From NCBI GenBank assembly GCA_022770625.1, contig JALEHK010000083.1:45556-109555 (forward strand): a stretch of 64,000 bases of DNA, read 5' to 3'. Source of the stretch: Oscillospiraceae bacterium (lineage in GTDB: Bacteria > Bacillota > Clostridia > Oscillospirales > Ruminococcaceae). Below the pieces are notes generated by a model that saw nothing but the letters and a program-made list of their open reading frames with translations, ran no database searches and was not told the origin of the DNA. The translations under genes were made by a program, and so were the position numbers. Each line of letters opens with the position of its first letter. Positions within the stretch are counted from its first letter, which is position 1. Positions 17,209 through 25,390 of this stretch are shown here, in pieces.

Positions 17209-19221
17209 TCACCGGCGCTTTACAATCCGATAGCCCCAGTCGGAAAGGGTCACCGCTCCGTCATACTCTTCCCCGGTCAGAAGATCGACCGAACGGGGGA
17301 ACGTGACGGTTTTTTCTTCGGGGGAATAGTTGAGGAAGAAGAGGATTTGTTCGCCCTTGTCGTTTCTGGATTCGCGGACGGTCACGCCCGCATCGGCAAA
17401 TTCCGTTCCGATCCCGGCGCTTTCAAGCGCTTTTTCCATCAGCCGCACCATGACGCTCTCTCCTGCGTGACAGCCGATATAATAGCCGCTTCCTTTTCCG
17501 AAATGCGCACAGGTAACAGCGGCGTATTCTTTCCAGTAGGGGTGCTGATACCGTGCGAGAACTTCTGTTTCCGCTTCCGGAATCAGAAGTTCCATAAACG
17601 TGTCGGCTTCCGCCCCGTCTGCAAATCCCGCGAGGGTGACTCCTTCGGGGTTGGTAAACTGGGAATAGCTGACGCCGAACGCCTTGGAGAGAATATGGGG
17701 CGCTTCGTCGTGATAGACCTTGATATTTTCATCAGCAAACGCCGTCTTAAAGCTCCCGACCAAAACGCCGCCCTGCTCTTCGTATTTCAGAAGCGTTTTC
17801 AGAAGTCCTTCGCCCGCCGCATAAAGCGCCGGTACTGCGATCAGCTGATAGCGGGAGAGATCAGCGCCTTCCGGGAGCGAGTCGGCATAGATAAAGTCCA
17901 CCCCGATGTTCAGCTTAAAGAGCGCTTCATACATCCACCGCACCACGTCGTTATACGAAAGCAGTCCCGGCCGCCCGAATCCCATCCCCATCGGGATGTT
18001 GAAATATTTAAGCGAGGTGAGCGCGATATTGCTGATTAAAACGGCGGCTTTGTTTTCCTTGTGCAGCCCGGTCAGAACAGGCGAGAGCTTTTGAAACTCC
18101 GCGCCGACCGTTTTCGCTTCCTGATAAACGGCAGAGGGCTTGAAGTCGTGGGACAAAAGCCCCTTCCAGTAGGTCTCGCCCGCGTTGTGAATCGAGTGCC
18201 AGTGCCAGTATTCGACCATCTCCGCGCCCGATGCAAGATGGCTCATTGCCTGAAGTCTCAGCTGTCCGGGGAATGGCGTCCACGCCGGGAAGCCCTGCGC
18301 TTCGGTTTCAAGTACGAGATAGGGCGCCTGCTTCAGACTCCGGATCTGGTCGCCGAACTGGGCAATCTCGATTCCGGTCAGATGCATCTGCGTCGGATGA
18401 TAGATGTCGCATCCCGCGATGTCGAGACACTTCGCGACCTGATCGTGATCGACGTCCGGCTGAACGCCCGACGAGCAGCCACGCGAAAAGTCGAAGTCGA
18501 GGTTGTGGGTGATGAACTGATCCTCCCGCGCGTACTCTCTCACAATCGCCGCCTGCCACGCGAGAAACTGCGTGACGAGCGACCGCTGGAATTTCTCAAA
18601 TTCCGCCGCAAAGCTCCCGTTGATCGTCCCGCGTACATCCGGCACGTCCTCCCATGCGTCCACCCGGTTGCTCCAGTAGTCGAACCCGAAGGCGGCGTTG
18701 AGCGCGTCGGTCGTGCCGAACTTATCCCGGAGATACCGGACAAACATCCGCTGGACGTTTTCGCCCGCGGTGCCGTAGTATTTGGTTTCGTTGTCGATCT
18801 GATAGCCCACGACCGCCGGATGCTGCGCCACATGGTTAATCAGCTTCCGGATCACCCGTTCGCCGTAGAAAAGATAGGCGGGCGAGGTGATGTCCATGAT
18901 CTGTCTCGCGCCGTAGGGACGCCGGCCGGTCTTGGTGTCCGCCATGATCTCCGGGTGCATTTTATAAAGCCAGGACGGGATCGCATAGGTCGGCGTGCCG
19001 ACAATAACGTCGATTCCCGCCTCATGCATCTTGTCCAGCACCCGGTCGATGTGGCTGTAGTCAAAGACGCCCGGACGCGGTTCAAGGGTAGACCAGGTCG
19101 ATTCGGCGATCCGAACGAGATTGATCCCGGCCTCCTTCATCATCTCGATGTCCTTATCCAGCCGCTCGCAGGGCATATATTCATCGTAATAAGCGACGCC
19201 GTAATACAGCTTTTTCATCAT
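17209..19221 (-). CDS. GH42 beta-galactosidase
   Basis: A 670-residue family 42 glycoside hydrolase: TIM-barrel start (YYGVAYYDEYMP), acid/base Glu in YQIDNETKYYG, nucleophile Glu in VLETEAQGF, then a trimerisation domain and a small C-terminal beta domain ending in DWGYRIVKRR. No signal peptide, so it acts on imported galactosides or galacto-/arabinogalacto-oligosaccharides. ATG 19221 follows GGGAGAAC. Ten bp separate it from the GH30 gene, so the two form an operon. Confidence 0.92.
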   Translation of the reverse strand: MMKKLYYGVAYYDEYMPCERLDKDIEMMKEAGINLVRIAESTWSTLEPRPGVFDYSHIDRVLDKMHEAGIDVIVGTPTYAIPSWLYKMHPEIMADTKTGRRPYGARQIMDITSPAYLFYGERVIRKLINHVAQHPAVVGYQIDNETKYYGTAGENVQRMFVRYLRDKFGTTDALNAAFGFDYWSNRVDAWEDVPDVRGTINGSFAAEFEKFQRSLVTQFLAWQAAIVREYAREDQFITHNLDFDFSRGCSSGVQPDVDHDQVAKCLDIAGCDIYHPTQMHLTGIEIAQFGDQIRSLKQAPYLVLETEAQGFPAWTPFPGQLRLQAMSHLASGAEMVEYWHWHSIHNAGETYWKGLLSHDFKPSAVYQEAKTVGAEFQKLSPVLTGLHKENKAAVLISNIALTSLKYFNIPMGMGFGRPGLLSYNDVVRWMYEALFKLNIGVDFIYADSLPEGADLSRYQLIAVPALYAAGEGLLKTLLKYEEQGGVLVGSFKTAFADENIKVYHDEAPHILSKAFGVSYSQFTNPEGVTLAGFADGAEADTFMELLIPEAETEVLARYQHPYWKEYAAVTCAHFGKGSGYYIGCHAGESVMVRLMEKALESAGIGTEFADAGVTVRESRNDKGEQILFFLNYSPEEKTVTFPRSVDLLTGEEYDGAVTLSDWGYRIVKRR

Positions 19222-19231
19222 GTTCTCCCGT

Positions 19232-20551
19232 TTACAGAGCAAAGGTGTTCATCGAATGGGGCGCAAGCTCCGCCGAGAAGCTCTTGCCTTCTCCTTCAAA
19301 GGTAAAGACGCGCGCCCGGTCAAGGGTGTTCTGAACGGTGACAATAATCTCTCCGTCGGGGTTTTTAAACGCCATCGCAGACATATTCCAGTGTCCGCTG
19401 CCTTCCAGAACCTTTGCGCCCTCTTTGATGAAGTGGGCATAGTGCTTCATGACATAGAATTCGGGGTTATAGGTGACCTCTTTGGTTTCGGGGTCGATCG
19501 TAATCATCGTGTTCTGTCTCCATCCCCAGGTCGATGCTCCGCCCGGCTGAAGGATCATGTTCCAGTAGGTATAAACGCTGACGCCGTACTGGAAATAGTG
19601 GCGGACGAGATCAAAAATATAGGCGGCATAGGTCCAGTTGTTGCTTCCGTCGCCGCATTCGTTTTCGGTCTGCATCAGCCCAAGCTCGGGGAAGGTCTCG
19701 TGGGTTTTATGGATGACCCGCTGACCGTTCCACTGATACCCGATGCCGGAGATGTACTTTCTCGCGTCGTCGTCAAAAAGGATGTTGTCCACATAGGAGG
19801 AATAGAGGTCATTTTGGATCCCCGCCATCGTAAACTCCATCTCGGTCGGCCCGTTGAGGGTTCCGAGCCAGATCTCGGTATCGACCTTTTCTTTTTCAAA
19901 ATACGGCCCGATATAGTCGCGGATAAAGACGCGGAACTCTTCCGACGACCAGAGGCAGGACGGGAACTTCTGATCGGCGAACGGCTCGTTCTGGATGCAG
20001 AGACGGCTGACCTTGACGCCTTCCTTTTCGTATGCGTCAAGGAATTTCCGGAAGTATTCGCAGTAGGCGAGCTGGGTCTTTTCATCCCGCACCAGTCTCC
20101 CGTAGTTATAAACGGCGGGCTTTTTCATCCATGCGGGCGGCGACCAGGGAGAAGCAAAGAATTTCATGCCGGGTACTCTCTTCTGAGCCTCGCGGATATA
20201 GGGGAGAAGGTACTTTTCATCCCGTTCGATCGAGAATTTCTCCATCCCATAGTCGCCGTCATTTTCATCATGCGAGTACCAGATATCGGCGTAATCGTCC
20301 GCGCCGATCGGAATCCGTCCCCAGTTGAATGCGCATCCGTCTTTCCCGAAAAGTGCGTCCAGCACTTCCGCCTGACGCTCCGGTTCAAGTGACGAGAGGG
20401 CGATATACCCCAGTTCGTTGAAACATCCGCCGAAGCCCTCGACCGTCTGCTCCTCTTTTCCGGTCAGGGTCAGCGTGTGCTGAGACTTTCCGCATTCGGA
20501 AACTTCCTTTTCCTGCCAGCATCTGTTCGGGGTCGTTTCGATCCATTTCAT
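19232..20551 (-). CDS. GH30-family glycosidase
   Basis: A 439-residue protein of the glucosylceramidase-type family 30: barrel motif EGFGGCFNELGY, the block FASPWSPPAWMK, acid/base Glu in IQNEPF, probable nucleophile Glu in MQTENECG, and the C-terminal side beta-sandwich (HYAHFIKEGAKV). GH30 members act on beta-glucosides, beta-1,6-glucans or beta-xylosides; this window does not settle which. No signal peptide. ATG 20551 has AGGAAGG at 9 nt; the ATG at 20560 abuts that site. First gene of the unit controlled from 20618-20646. Confidence 0.88.
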   Translation of the reverse strand: MKWIETTPNRCWQEKEVSECGKSQHTLTLTGKEEQTVEGFGGCFNELGYIALSSLEPERQAEVLDALFGKDGCAFNWGRIPIGADDYADIWYSHDENDGDYGMEKFSIERDEKYLLPYIREAQKRVPGMKFFASPWSPPAWMKKPAVYNYGRLVRDEKTQLAYCEYFRKFLDAYEKEGVKVSRLCIQNEPFADQKFPSCLWSSEEFRVFIRDYIGPYFEKEKVDTEIWLGTLNGPTEMEFTMAGIQNDLYSSYVDNILFDDDARKYISGIGYQWNGQRVIHKTHETFPELGLMQTENECGDGSNNWTYAAYIFDLVRHYFQYGVSVYTYWNMILQPGGASTWGWRQNTMITIDPETKEVTYNPEFYVMKHYAHFIKEGAKVLEGSGHWNMSAMAFKNPDGEIIVTVQNTLDRARVFTFEGEGKSFSAELAPHSMNTFAL

Positions 20552-20588
20552 AAAAGTCATCCTTCCTATAACTGTTCGTCAGTCAATA

Positions 20589-20604
20589 TTGTGCACGTAC
20601 ACAA
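20589..20604 (-). promoter_or_regulatory. Operator-like palindrome of the GH30-GH42 operon
   Basis: TTGTGCACGTACACAA is symmetric at 14 of 16 positions and lies 13 bp downstream of the -10. A sequence sharing TGTGCACGNACAC lies at the same place in the GH43 promoter (59411-59427). It resembles sites of GntR/LacI-type sugar repressors. Confidence 0.6.
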
Positions 20605-20617
20605 GCTTCTATTCTAT

Positions 20618-20646
20618 ATTATACACGATTTCTTTTCCAAATACAA
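20618..20646 (-). promoter_or_regulatory. Promoter of the GH30-GH42-XRE operon
   Basis: Minus strand TTGTAT (20646-20641), 17-bp spacer, TATAAT (20623-20618). Confidence 0.75.
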
Positions 20647-20754
20647 TAGTCCGCAGCTTTACTTTACTTTTCTTTTATGCTATAATTCTATATTGTCAAA
20701 ATTGATGGATTTTTGGAGAGCGGACTTTTCCGAAAAGCGATTTTCGGTTTAGAT

Positions 20755-20940
20755 TATATTTTGGGTCGCTTGGCGGCGACAATTGAAATTGGAACGCTTT
20801 TTTAGCTGTGAAAAAGCGTGAATTTCGGTTTCCCATGCAAGCGGAGGGCTTTGCCCTCTCGACAGCTACAAACCTTTAAAAAGGTTTGATCTAAACTCCA
20901 TGTTTTTCCTTTGCGTGGAGCAAAGAAAAATGAACCATAC
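20755..20940 (+). repeat. Mosaic intergenic repeat, copy B (rearranged)
   Basis: Left module contains hairpins GTCGC/GCGAC and ACGCTTTTT/AAAAAGCGT and resembles copies A and C. It continues with GAGGGC-TTT-GCCCTC and AAACCTTT/AAAGGTTT. The segment 20893-20915 is a 23-nt exact match, in inverted orientation, to 11847-11869 of copy A. It fills the gap upstream of the YeiH gene. Confidence 0.7.
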
Positions 20941-20977
20941 ATAATGACGCCAAAAAATATTTCCCAAGAGGTACTTT

Positions 20978-22015
20978 ATGAACGCAATCAAAGAAAAACT
21001 CCCCGGTCTTTTATTCTGCCTGCTGTTGGCCATTCCCTGCTGGCTGCTCGGAAAATGCTTTCCGGTCGTCGGCGGCCCGGTTTTTGGCATCCTTTCCGGT
21101 ATGATCGTCACCCTTCTTCTGAAGGATAAATCCCGCCTTCAGCCTGGCATCACCTTCGTCTCCAAAAAGGTGCTCCAGTACGCGGTCATCCTTCTCGGCT
21201 TCGGAATGAACCTCTCGGTCATCTTCCAGACGGGAAAGCAGTCGCTCCCGATCATCCTCTCGACCATCTCGATCTCGCTGATCGTCGCGTGGCTTTTACA
21301 TAAGCTGATGCGCGTTCCCGGAAAGATTTCGACCCTGATCGGCGTCGGCTCTTCGATCTGCGGCGGGTCGGCGATTGCCGCGACCGCTCCGGTCATTGAC
21401 GCGGATGATGATGAAGTCGCGACCGCGATCTCGGTCATCTTTTTCTTCAATATGCTCGCGGCGCTTTTCTTCCCGGTGCTCGGAAGCGCGCTCGGATTTT
21501 CGACGGTCAGCGGCGAGTCGTTCGGAATCTTCGCCGGCACCGCCATCAATGATACCTCTTCGGTCACCGCCGCCGCTTCGACCTGGGACGCGCTCTACGG
21601 ACTCGGAAGCGCGACGCTGGATAAGGCGGTCACCGTCAAGCTGACCCGAACCCTCGCGATCATCCCGATCACCCTCGTTCTCGCCCTCGTCCGCAGCCGC
21701 AGGGAGGGAAGCGGCGCAGAGTCCGGGAAAAAGGTGAGCCTGAAAAAGATCTTCCCGATGTTCATCCTCTACTTTGTTCTGGCCTCGATCATTACAACAG
21801 CCGCCGTTTCGCTCGGCGTTTCCGCAAGCGTTTTCTCTCCCCTGAAAAATCTGAGTAAGTTTTTTATCGTCTGGGCGATGTGCGCGGTCGGTCTCGGAAC
21901 CAATATCGTAAAGCTCATTAAAACCGGTGGGAAACCGCTCCTTCTGGGCTTTGGCTGCTGGTGCGGGATCACCGGCGTGAGCCTTCTGATGCAGCATCTC
22001 CTCGGTATTTGGTAA
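20978..22015 (+). CDS. YeiH/UPF0324-family putative anion exporter
   Basis: A 345-residue protein with about ten hydrophobic segments, of the YeiH (putative sulfate exporter) family. Diagnostic stretches are [26 protein letters not shown] and [14 protein letters not shown]. Substrate in this family is poorly established; sulfonate or sulfate export has been proposed. Start ATG 20978 follows AAGAGGT. It stands alone between repeat copy B and a bidirectional terminator. Confidence 0.88.
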   Translation: MNAIKEKLPGLLFCLLLAIPCWLLGKCFPVVGGPVFGILSGMIVTLLLKDKSRLQPGITFVSKKVLQYAVILLGFGMNLSVIFQTGKQSLPIILSTISISLIVAWLLHKLMRVPGKISTLIGVGSSICGGSAIAATAPVIDADDDEVATAISVIFFFNMLAALFFPVLGSALGFSTVSGESFGIFAGTAINDTSSVTAAASTWDALYGLGSATLDKAVTVKLTRTLAIIPITLVLALVRSRREGSGAESGKKVSLKKIFPMFILYFVLASIITTAAVSLGVSASVFSPLKNLSKFFIVWAMCAVGLGTNIVKLIKTGGKPLLLGFGCWCGITGVSLLMQHLLGIW

Positions 22016-22101
22016 ATGACATTCTCCCTCTACTTTCCAGTATAGGACATTTTTCTGGATTTGGCAAGAGAAAATCGAAAAAATGTTCGATTTTTTTCAA
22101 C

Positions 22102-22149
22102 AATAAACCGCCCCGCTCCTTCCGTGAGAAAAGAGCGGGGCGGTTTATT
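22102..22149. terminator. Bidirectional terminator
   Basis: AATAAACCGCCCCGCTC pairs with GAGCGGGGCGGTTTATT, a 17-bp perfect stem between the convergent YeiH and GH3 genes. Confidence 0.9.
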
Positions 22150-22177
22150 ATTTACGGTTTATCAAAGGAACGATTGC

Positions 22178-24469
22178 TTACACGCCTTTGTTCGCAGGTC
22201 TTAAAACAGGAGCTGCGGAATAGGTCTTTACACGGTCATCGTTGATGACGCCGGCATAGTTCAGGCCGTAAGCGAAATCATACTTGTGGCCGACCGAGTC
22301 GGTGTAGCATTCCATATCTCTGGGAGTGTCCTCAGCCTGACGTTCAACATCGTCCATGTTCTTGGGCATCTGGAGAGGAAGCAGACCGGAGGGTTCGTCA
22401 ACACCGGCGATGATGCGGGCGAGAGCTTCGGAGGAAGCGTTTGCGCCGCCGTAGAGAGAAGCGCCGCAGAAGGTGATCACGATACCGTCAACAGCGGATT
22501 CGAACTCATGGAAGCACATGGGCGCACCGGCAAACATGGCAACGACCGAGGGAACGCCCAGTTCTTTCGCCTTTCCTGCCATCTCAAGGATCTGATCCAG
22601 CTGGCCTTCGTTGGTGGTGCAGGCTTTATGTCCGAAATAGCTTCTGTTTTCCTTGGTGCCGTCGGGGAGCGTGTCGCCCGAGATCGACTGCTTGCGGACA
22701 TAGGGACCGTCAGCGACATACGGACGGTACTGGAGCGTCTTGGGAACAAACTCACCGGCTTCGTTTCTGCCGTCCTGCGGGAAGGAGTTGCCGGGTTCCT
22801 TGGCGGGGATCAGGACAAGGTCGCAGTCCTTCAGCTCGTCCAGAGTCAGACGGGTGATGTTGGTGCCGTCCACCTTATCGGTCACAACGTCGAAGTACTT
22901 GGAAGCGACTTCAAGGCTGATGGGATAGATGACTTCCGGTTCATTCTCGATCAGACCCGCAACGTGGTTGAACGACTTGTAGGGAGCGACGTACAGAGCG
23001 GGAATGTAAACTTTCATCCGCTTGGTGGAAGGCTTGATGGCGCCGTTCTCGTTCTTGAGCATGACGACCGCCTTGACCTGAGCCTTGAGAGCCTCAGCCT
23101 GCTTGTCCTCGCTGTTGACGTCAGCCAGAGCCGCGTCCTCATCCAGATAAGGATTCTCGAACAGACCGGTCATGAAGTAGCCCTGGAGAAGTCTCTGAGC
23201 GGAAACCGCGAATGCTTCGTCCATGACCTCTTTGCCGACCTTTTCGCAGCCGTAGTTGTATGCGTCGATCAGAACCTGAGGATTCGAGCAGCCGCCCATC
23301 TGGTCAACACCGGCCATGATGGCGAGGAATGCTCTTTCGCCCGCTTCGACTTCGGGATCTTCGATATGAGCGCCCCAGCCGCAGCTTCTCTTGCCTTCCT
23401 TCTTGCCCTCGTTGAGAACCATCCAGTCGGTGCAGACAACGCCGGTAAAGCCGTAGCGGGTTCTGAGCAGCTCTTTGATCTTGTAGTTGGAGAAGCTGGA
23501 GCCGACCAGTTCGCCCAGAGAGCCGTCATCGCTGTAAGAGATCGAGTAGGAGCTCATGACCGCGGTCGCAGAACCGGTCTTGCCTTTCAGACTGAATGCG
23601 CCGTCTACGAAAGGAATGAGGGAAGCTTCAAAATTGTTGTTGGGATATACGCCGTATTTGCCGCCTTCGAGGTGGGCTTCACGTCCGCCTTCGCCTGCGC
23701 CTTCACCGGTCCAGTGCTTGGCCATCGCGGTGACGGAATCTTTGCCCCAGCCCAGATCTTCGCCGTTTTCGCCGTAGGTGCTCTGGAGACCGTCGCAGAA
23801 CTCACGAACCATATCGCGGGAGAGCGCGGGGTCTTCGCCGAAGGTGCCGTTGTTTCTGAACCAGCGGGGCTCGGTTGAAAGGTCGACCTGAGGAGCGAGG
23901 AAGCAGGCGACGCCGAGGTCGCGCAGTTCTCTGGAAATGCTCTTCGCAGCGGTCTTTGCAAGCTCGGGATCGAAGGTCGCGGCAAGGCCGAGGTTGCCGG
24001 GCCAGTCAGCGGTGCCCTGACCGTTTCTCGGGTCGGACGCAAAGTAGCAGGGAATACCGAAATCCTTGCCTTCAACATAGCGCTGCATCGCGTTGGACCA
24101 CTTGATCTGGGTCTCATCGTCCACGCCGCCCATGCCGCAGGAGTTCAGAACGCTTCTCAGATGCTGATCGAGGAAGGTTTTCTGCTCTTCGTTGACTTCC
24201 GGCTCGACCTTCATCTGGTGCGCGCTGAAGCACATCAGACCGGCTATCTGCTCGACAGACAGTCTTCTTGCCAGGTCGTTCGCTCTTTCTTCGGGAGAAA
24301 GTCTCCAGTCCTCATAAGGAAGAAGCTCGCCGGTCTTTGCCAGATCCTTGAACGCAAAACCGTCTTTTTCGATGATTTTTACGCCGGATTCGGGATCATA
24401 TGCGAGGGTTTTGCCGCCTTCATTTTCAACAATGTTGAATTTGTAAGGCGTTTTTGTCTCTTTCCACAT
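22178..24469 (-). CDS. GH3-family glycosidase (beta-glucosidase-like)
   Basis: A 763-residue family 3 glycoside hydrolase. The N-terminal barrel includes YFASDPRNGQG, MAKHWTGEG and the nucleophile Asp in VVCTDWMVL. The alpha/beta sandwich follows, with VVAMFAGAPM and GANASSEALA. It is longer and more divergent than simple BglX-type enzymes and has no recognisable fibronectin-III tail. No signal peptide, so it is probably intracellular and cleaves imported beta-glucosides or xylosides. ATG 24469 has AGGAGG. Strong codon bias and a fully consensus promoter suggest it is among the most highly expressed genes here. Confidence 0.9.
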   Translation of the reverse strand: MWKETKTPYKFNIVENEGGKTLAYDPESGVKIIEKDGFAFKDLAKTGELLPYEDWRLSPEERANDLARRLSVEQIAGLMCFSAHQMKVEPEVNEEQKTFLDQHLRSVLNSCGMGGVDDETQIKWSNAMQRYVEGKDFGIPCYFASDPRNGQGTADWPGNLGLAATFDPELAKTAAKSISRELRDLGVACFLAPQVDLSTEPRWFRNNGTFGEDPALSRDMVREFCDGLQSTYGENGEDLGWGKDSVTAMAKHWTGEGAGEGGREAHLEGGKYGVYPNNNFEASLIPFVDGAFSLKGKTGSATAVMSSYSISYSDDGSLGELVGSSFSNYKIKELLRTRYGFTGVVCTDWMVLNEGKKEGKRSCGWGAHIEDPEVEAGERAFLAIMAGVDQMGGCSNPQVLIDAYNYGCEKVGKEVMDEAFAVSAQRLLQGYFMTGLFENPYLDEDAALADVNSEDKQAEALKAQVKAVVMLKNENGAIKPSTKRMKVYIPALYVAPYKSFNHVAGLIENEPEVIYPISLEVASKYFDVVTDKVDGTNITRLTLDELKDCDLVLIPAKEPGNSFPQDGRNEAGEFVPKTLQYRPYVADGPYVRKQSISGDTLPDGTKENRSYFGHKACTTNEGQLDQILEMAGKAKELGVPSVVAMFAGAPMCFHEFESAVDGIVITFCGASLYGGANASSEALARIIAGVDEPSGLLPLQMPKNMDDVERQAEDTPRDMECYTDSVGHKYDFAYGLNYAGVINDDRVKTYSAAPVLRPANKGV

Positions 24470-24518
24470 AATATAGACCTCCTAGTATATCTTTTTTATA
24501 AGCAAATCTGCTGACCTT

Positions 24519-24547
24519 ATTATAGAACAAAAAAAAAAGACTGTCAA
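24519..24547 (-). promoter_or_regulatory. GH3 gene promoter (perfect consensus)
   Basis: Minus strand TTGACA (24547-24542), 17-bp spacer containing a T10 tract, TATAAT (24524-24519), 50 bp from the start codon. Confidence 0.88.
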
Positions 24548-24602
24548 TCATGAGAATGTAAATTCCGTCAGAACTTTCTCTTTCTTTGTTGTATTGGAAA
24601 AA

Positions 24603-24853
24603 TCCATTGTTTTCAGCGTGATATTCTGACCATTTATTTCCGACAAAATTCCCGCATAGCTTTTTCCTGCCGGGACAAAATAGGACTGTCGGCGGAACAA
24701 ACGCCGGCTTTGAATAGATGAAGGACCGCCCGCAGCGGCCGTGAAAAGGTCTGGCGCCCGCCCGGCAGGATTTTTTCAGACAGCGTACACGCCCGCTGCG
24801 GCAGGCGCGCCGGTGTTCCGGTACGCCGAATCCCACGGAAAGGAACATGATGT
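24603..24853 (+). other. GC-rich structured leader upstream of the SASP gene
   Basis: About 250 bp without a convincing ORF. It contains the long-range inverted repeat CCGCAGCGG (24730-24738) / CCGCTGCGG (24793-24801) and several local GC-rich stems, ending in the ribosome site GGAAAGGA. No sigma-G promoter match (TGAATA with CATACTA at correct spacing) was found, although TGAATA occurs alone at 24711. It may be a structured 5' UTR. Confidence 0.4.
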
Positions 24854-25048
24854 ATGAACAGCAATAATCAGATCGTTGTCCCTGAAGCAAAAAACGCGAT
24901 GGAGCAGTTCAAGATGCAGGCTGCAAGCGAAGTCGGTGTTCCCCTCAAGCAGGGCTATAACGGCGACCTCACCTCCCGTCAGGCCGGTTCGATCGGCGGA
25001 CAGATGGTTAAGAAGATGATCGAGTCCTACGAAAGCTCCCTCAAATAA
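24854..25048 (+). CDS. Alpha/beta-type small acid-soluble spore protein
   Basis: A 64-residue protein with the SASP pattern: a germination-protease-like region (FKMQAASEVGV), then NGDLTSRQAGSIGGQMVKKM, the conserved DNA-binding core. SASPs coat and protect spore DNA. In the usual protease site (E-I/F-A-S-E) the first Glu is Gln here, so cleavage may be less efficient or placed differently. It is monocistronic with a strong terminator. It shows that the organism can form spores. Confidence 0.95.
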   Translation: MNSNNQIVVPEAKNAMEQFKMQAASEVGVPLKQGYNGDLTSRQAGSIGGQMVKKMIESYESSLK

Positions 25049-25077
25049 CCTTCTTTTGCGGCTGATCCGGCCAAAAT

Positions 25078-25122
25078 AAAAAGGTGCGTGCAGATTTTAT
25101 TTGGTCTGCACGCACCTTTTTT
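25078..25122 (+). terminator. SASP gene terminator
   Basis: AAAAAGGTGCGTGCAGA pairs with TCTGCACGCACCTTTTT across a 10-nt loop. Confidence 0.9.
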
Positions 25123-25135
25123 GGTTAAGACAATA

Positions 25136-25332
25136 TTTTTGGCCGCCTAATGGCGACCATGAAAACAGGAACGCCTTTTAGTTGTGAAAAAGAGTGAATC
25201 TCGATCTCATTTTCCTTTGTTCTGCGCAAAGGAAAAACATGGAGTTTCGACTTGTCGGTCAGAACGACCGACATTTTCTCAATCCCTTTTCGGGTTTCGA
25301 AAACCGTCAAAACTCCCGCGTGAGTGAAAAAA
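25136..25332 (+). repeat. Mosaic intergenic repeat, copy C
   Basis: The core 25209-25325 is nearly identical to 11831-11947 of copy A. The central hairpin reads GTCGGTC/GACCGAC (25254-25272) where copy A has GCCGGTC/GACCGGT, so paired positions changed together. The left part carries GGCCGCC/GGCGACC and the degenerate module also seen in copies A and B. It lies between the SASP terminator and the ABC-F 3' end. Confidence 0.78.
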
Positions 25333-25364
25333 CTCTGCCCCCAAAATCTATACCTTAAGCGCCC

Positions 25365-25380
25365 GTGAAACTTGTTTCAC
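25365..25380. repeat. Palindrome GTGAAAC-TT-GTTTCAC
   Basis: Perfect 7-bp arms ten bp beyond the ABC-F stop. A sister palindrome with the same GAAAC/GTTTC arms is at 12114-12129. It is not parS, whose half-sites are in the opposite order. Confidence 0.5.
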
Positions 25381-25390
25381 AGCGTTGTAG

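Noticed and set aside
18061..19305. 414-codon frame opposite GH42
   Set aside because: Antisense shadow with Arg/Gly-rich nonsense composition.
22286..23878. 530-codon frame opposite the GH3 gene
   Set aside because: Antisense shadow of a GH3 enzyme with intact catalytic motifs and a consensus promoter.
24603..24853. SRP RNA, RNase P RNA or tmRNA
   Set aside because: None of their conserved core sequences is present.
25365..25380. parS-like site
   Set aside because: parS half-sites read GTTTCAC then GTGAAAC; here they are in the reverse order, so ParB would not be expected to bind.
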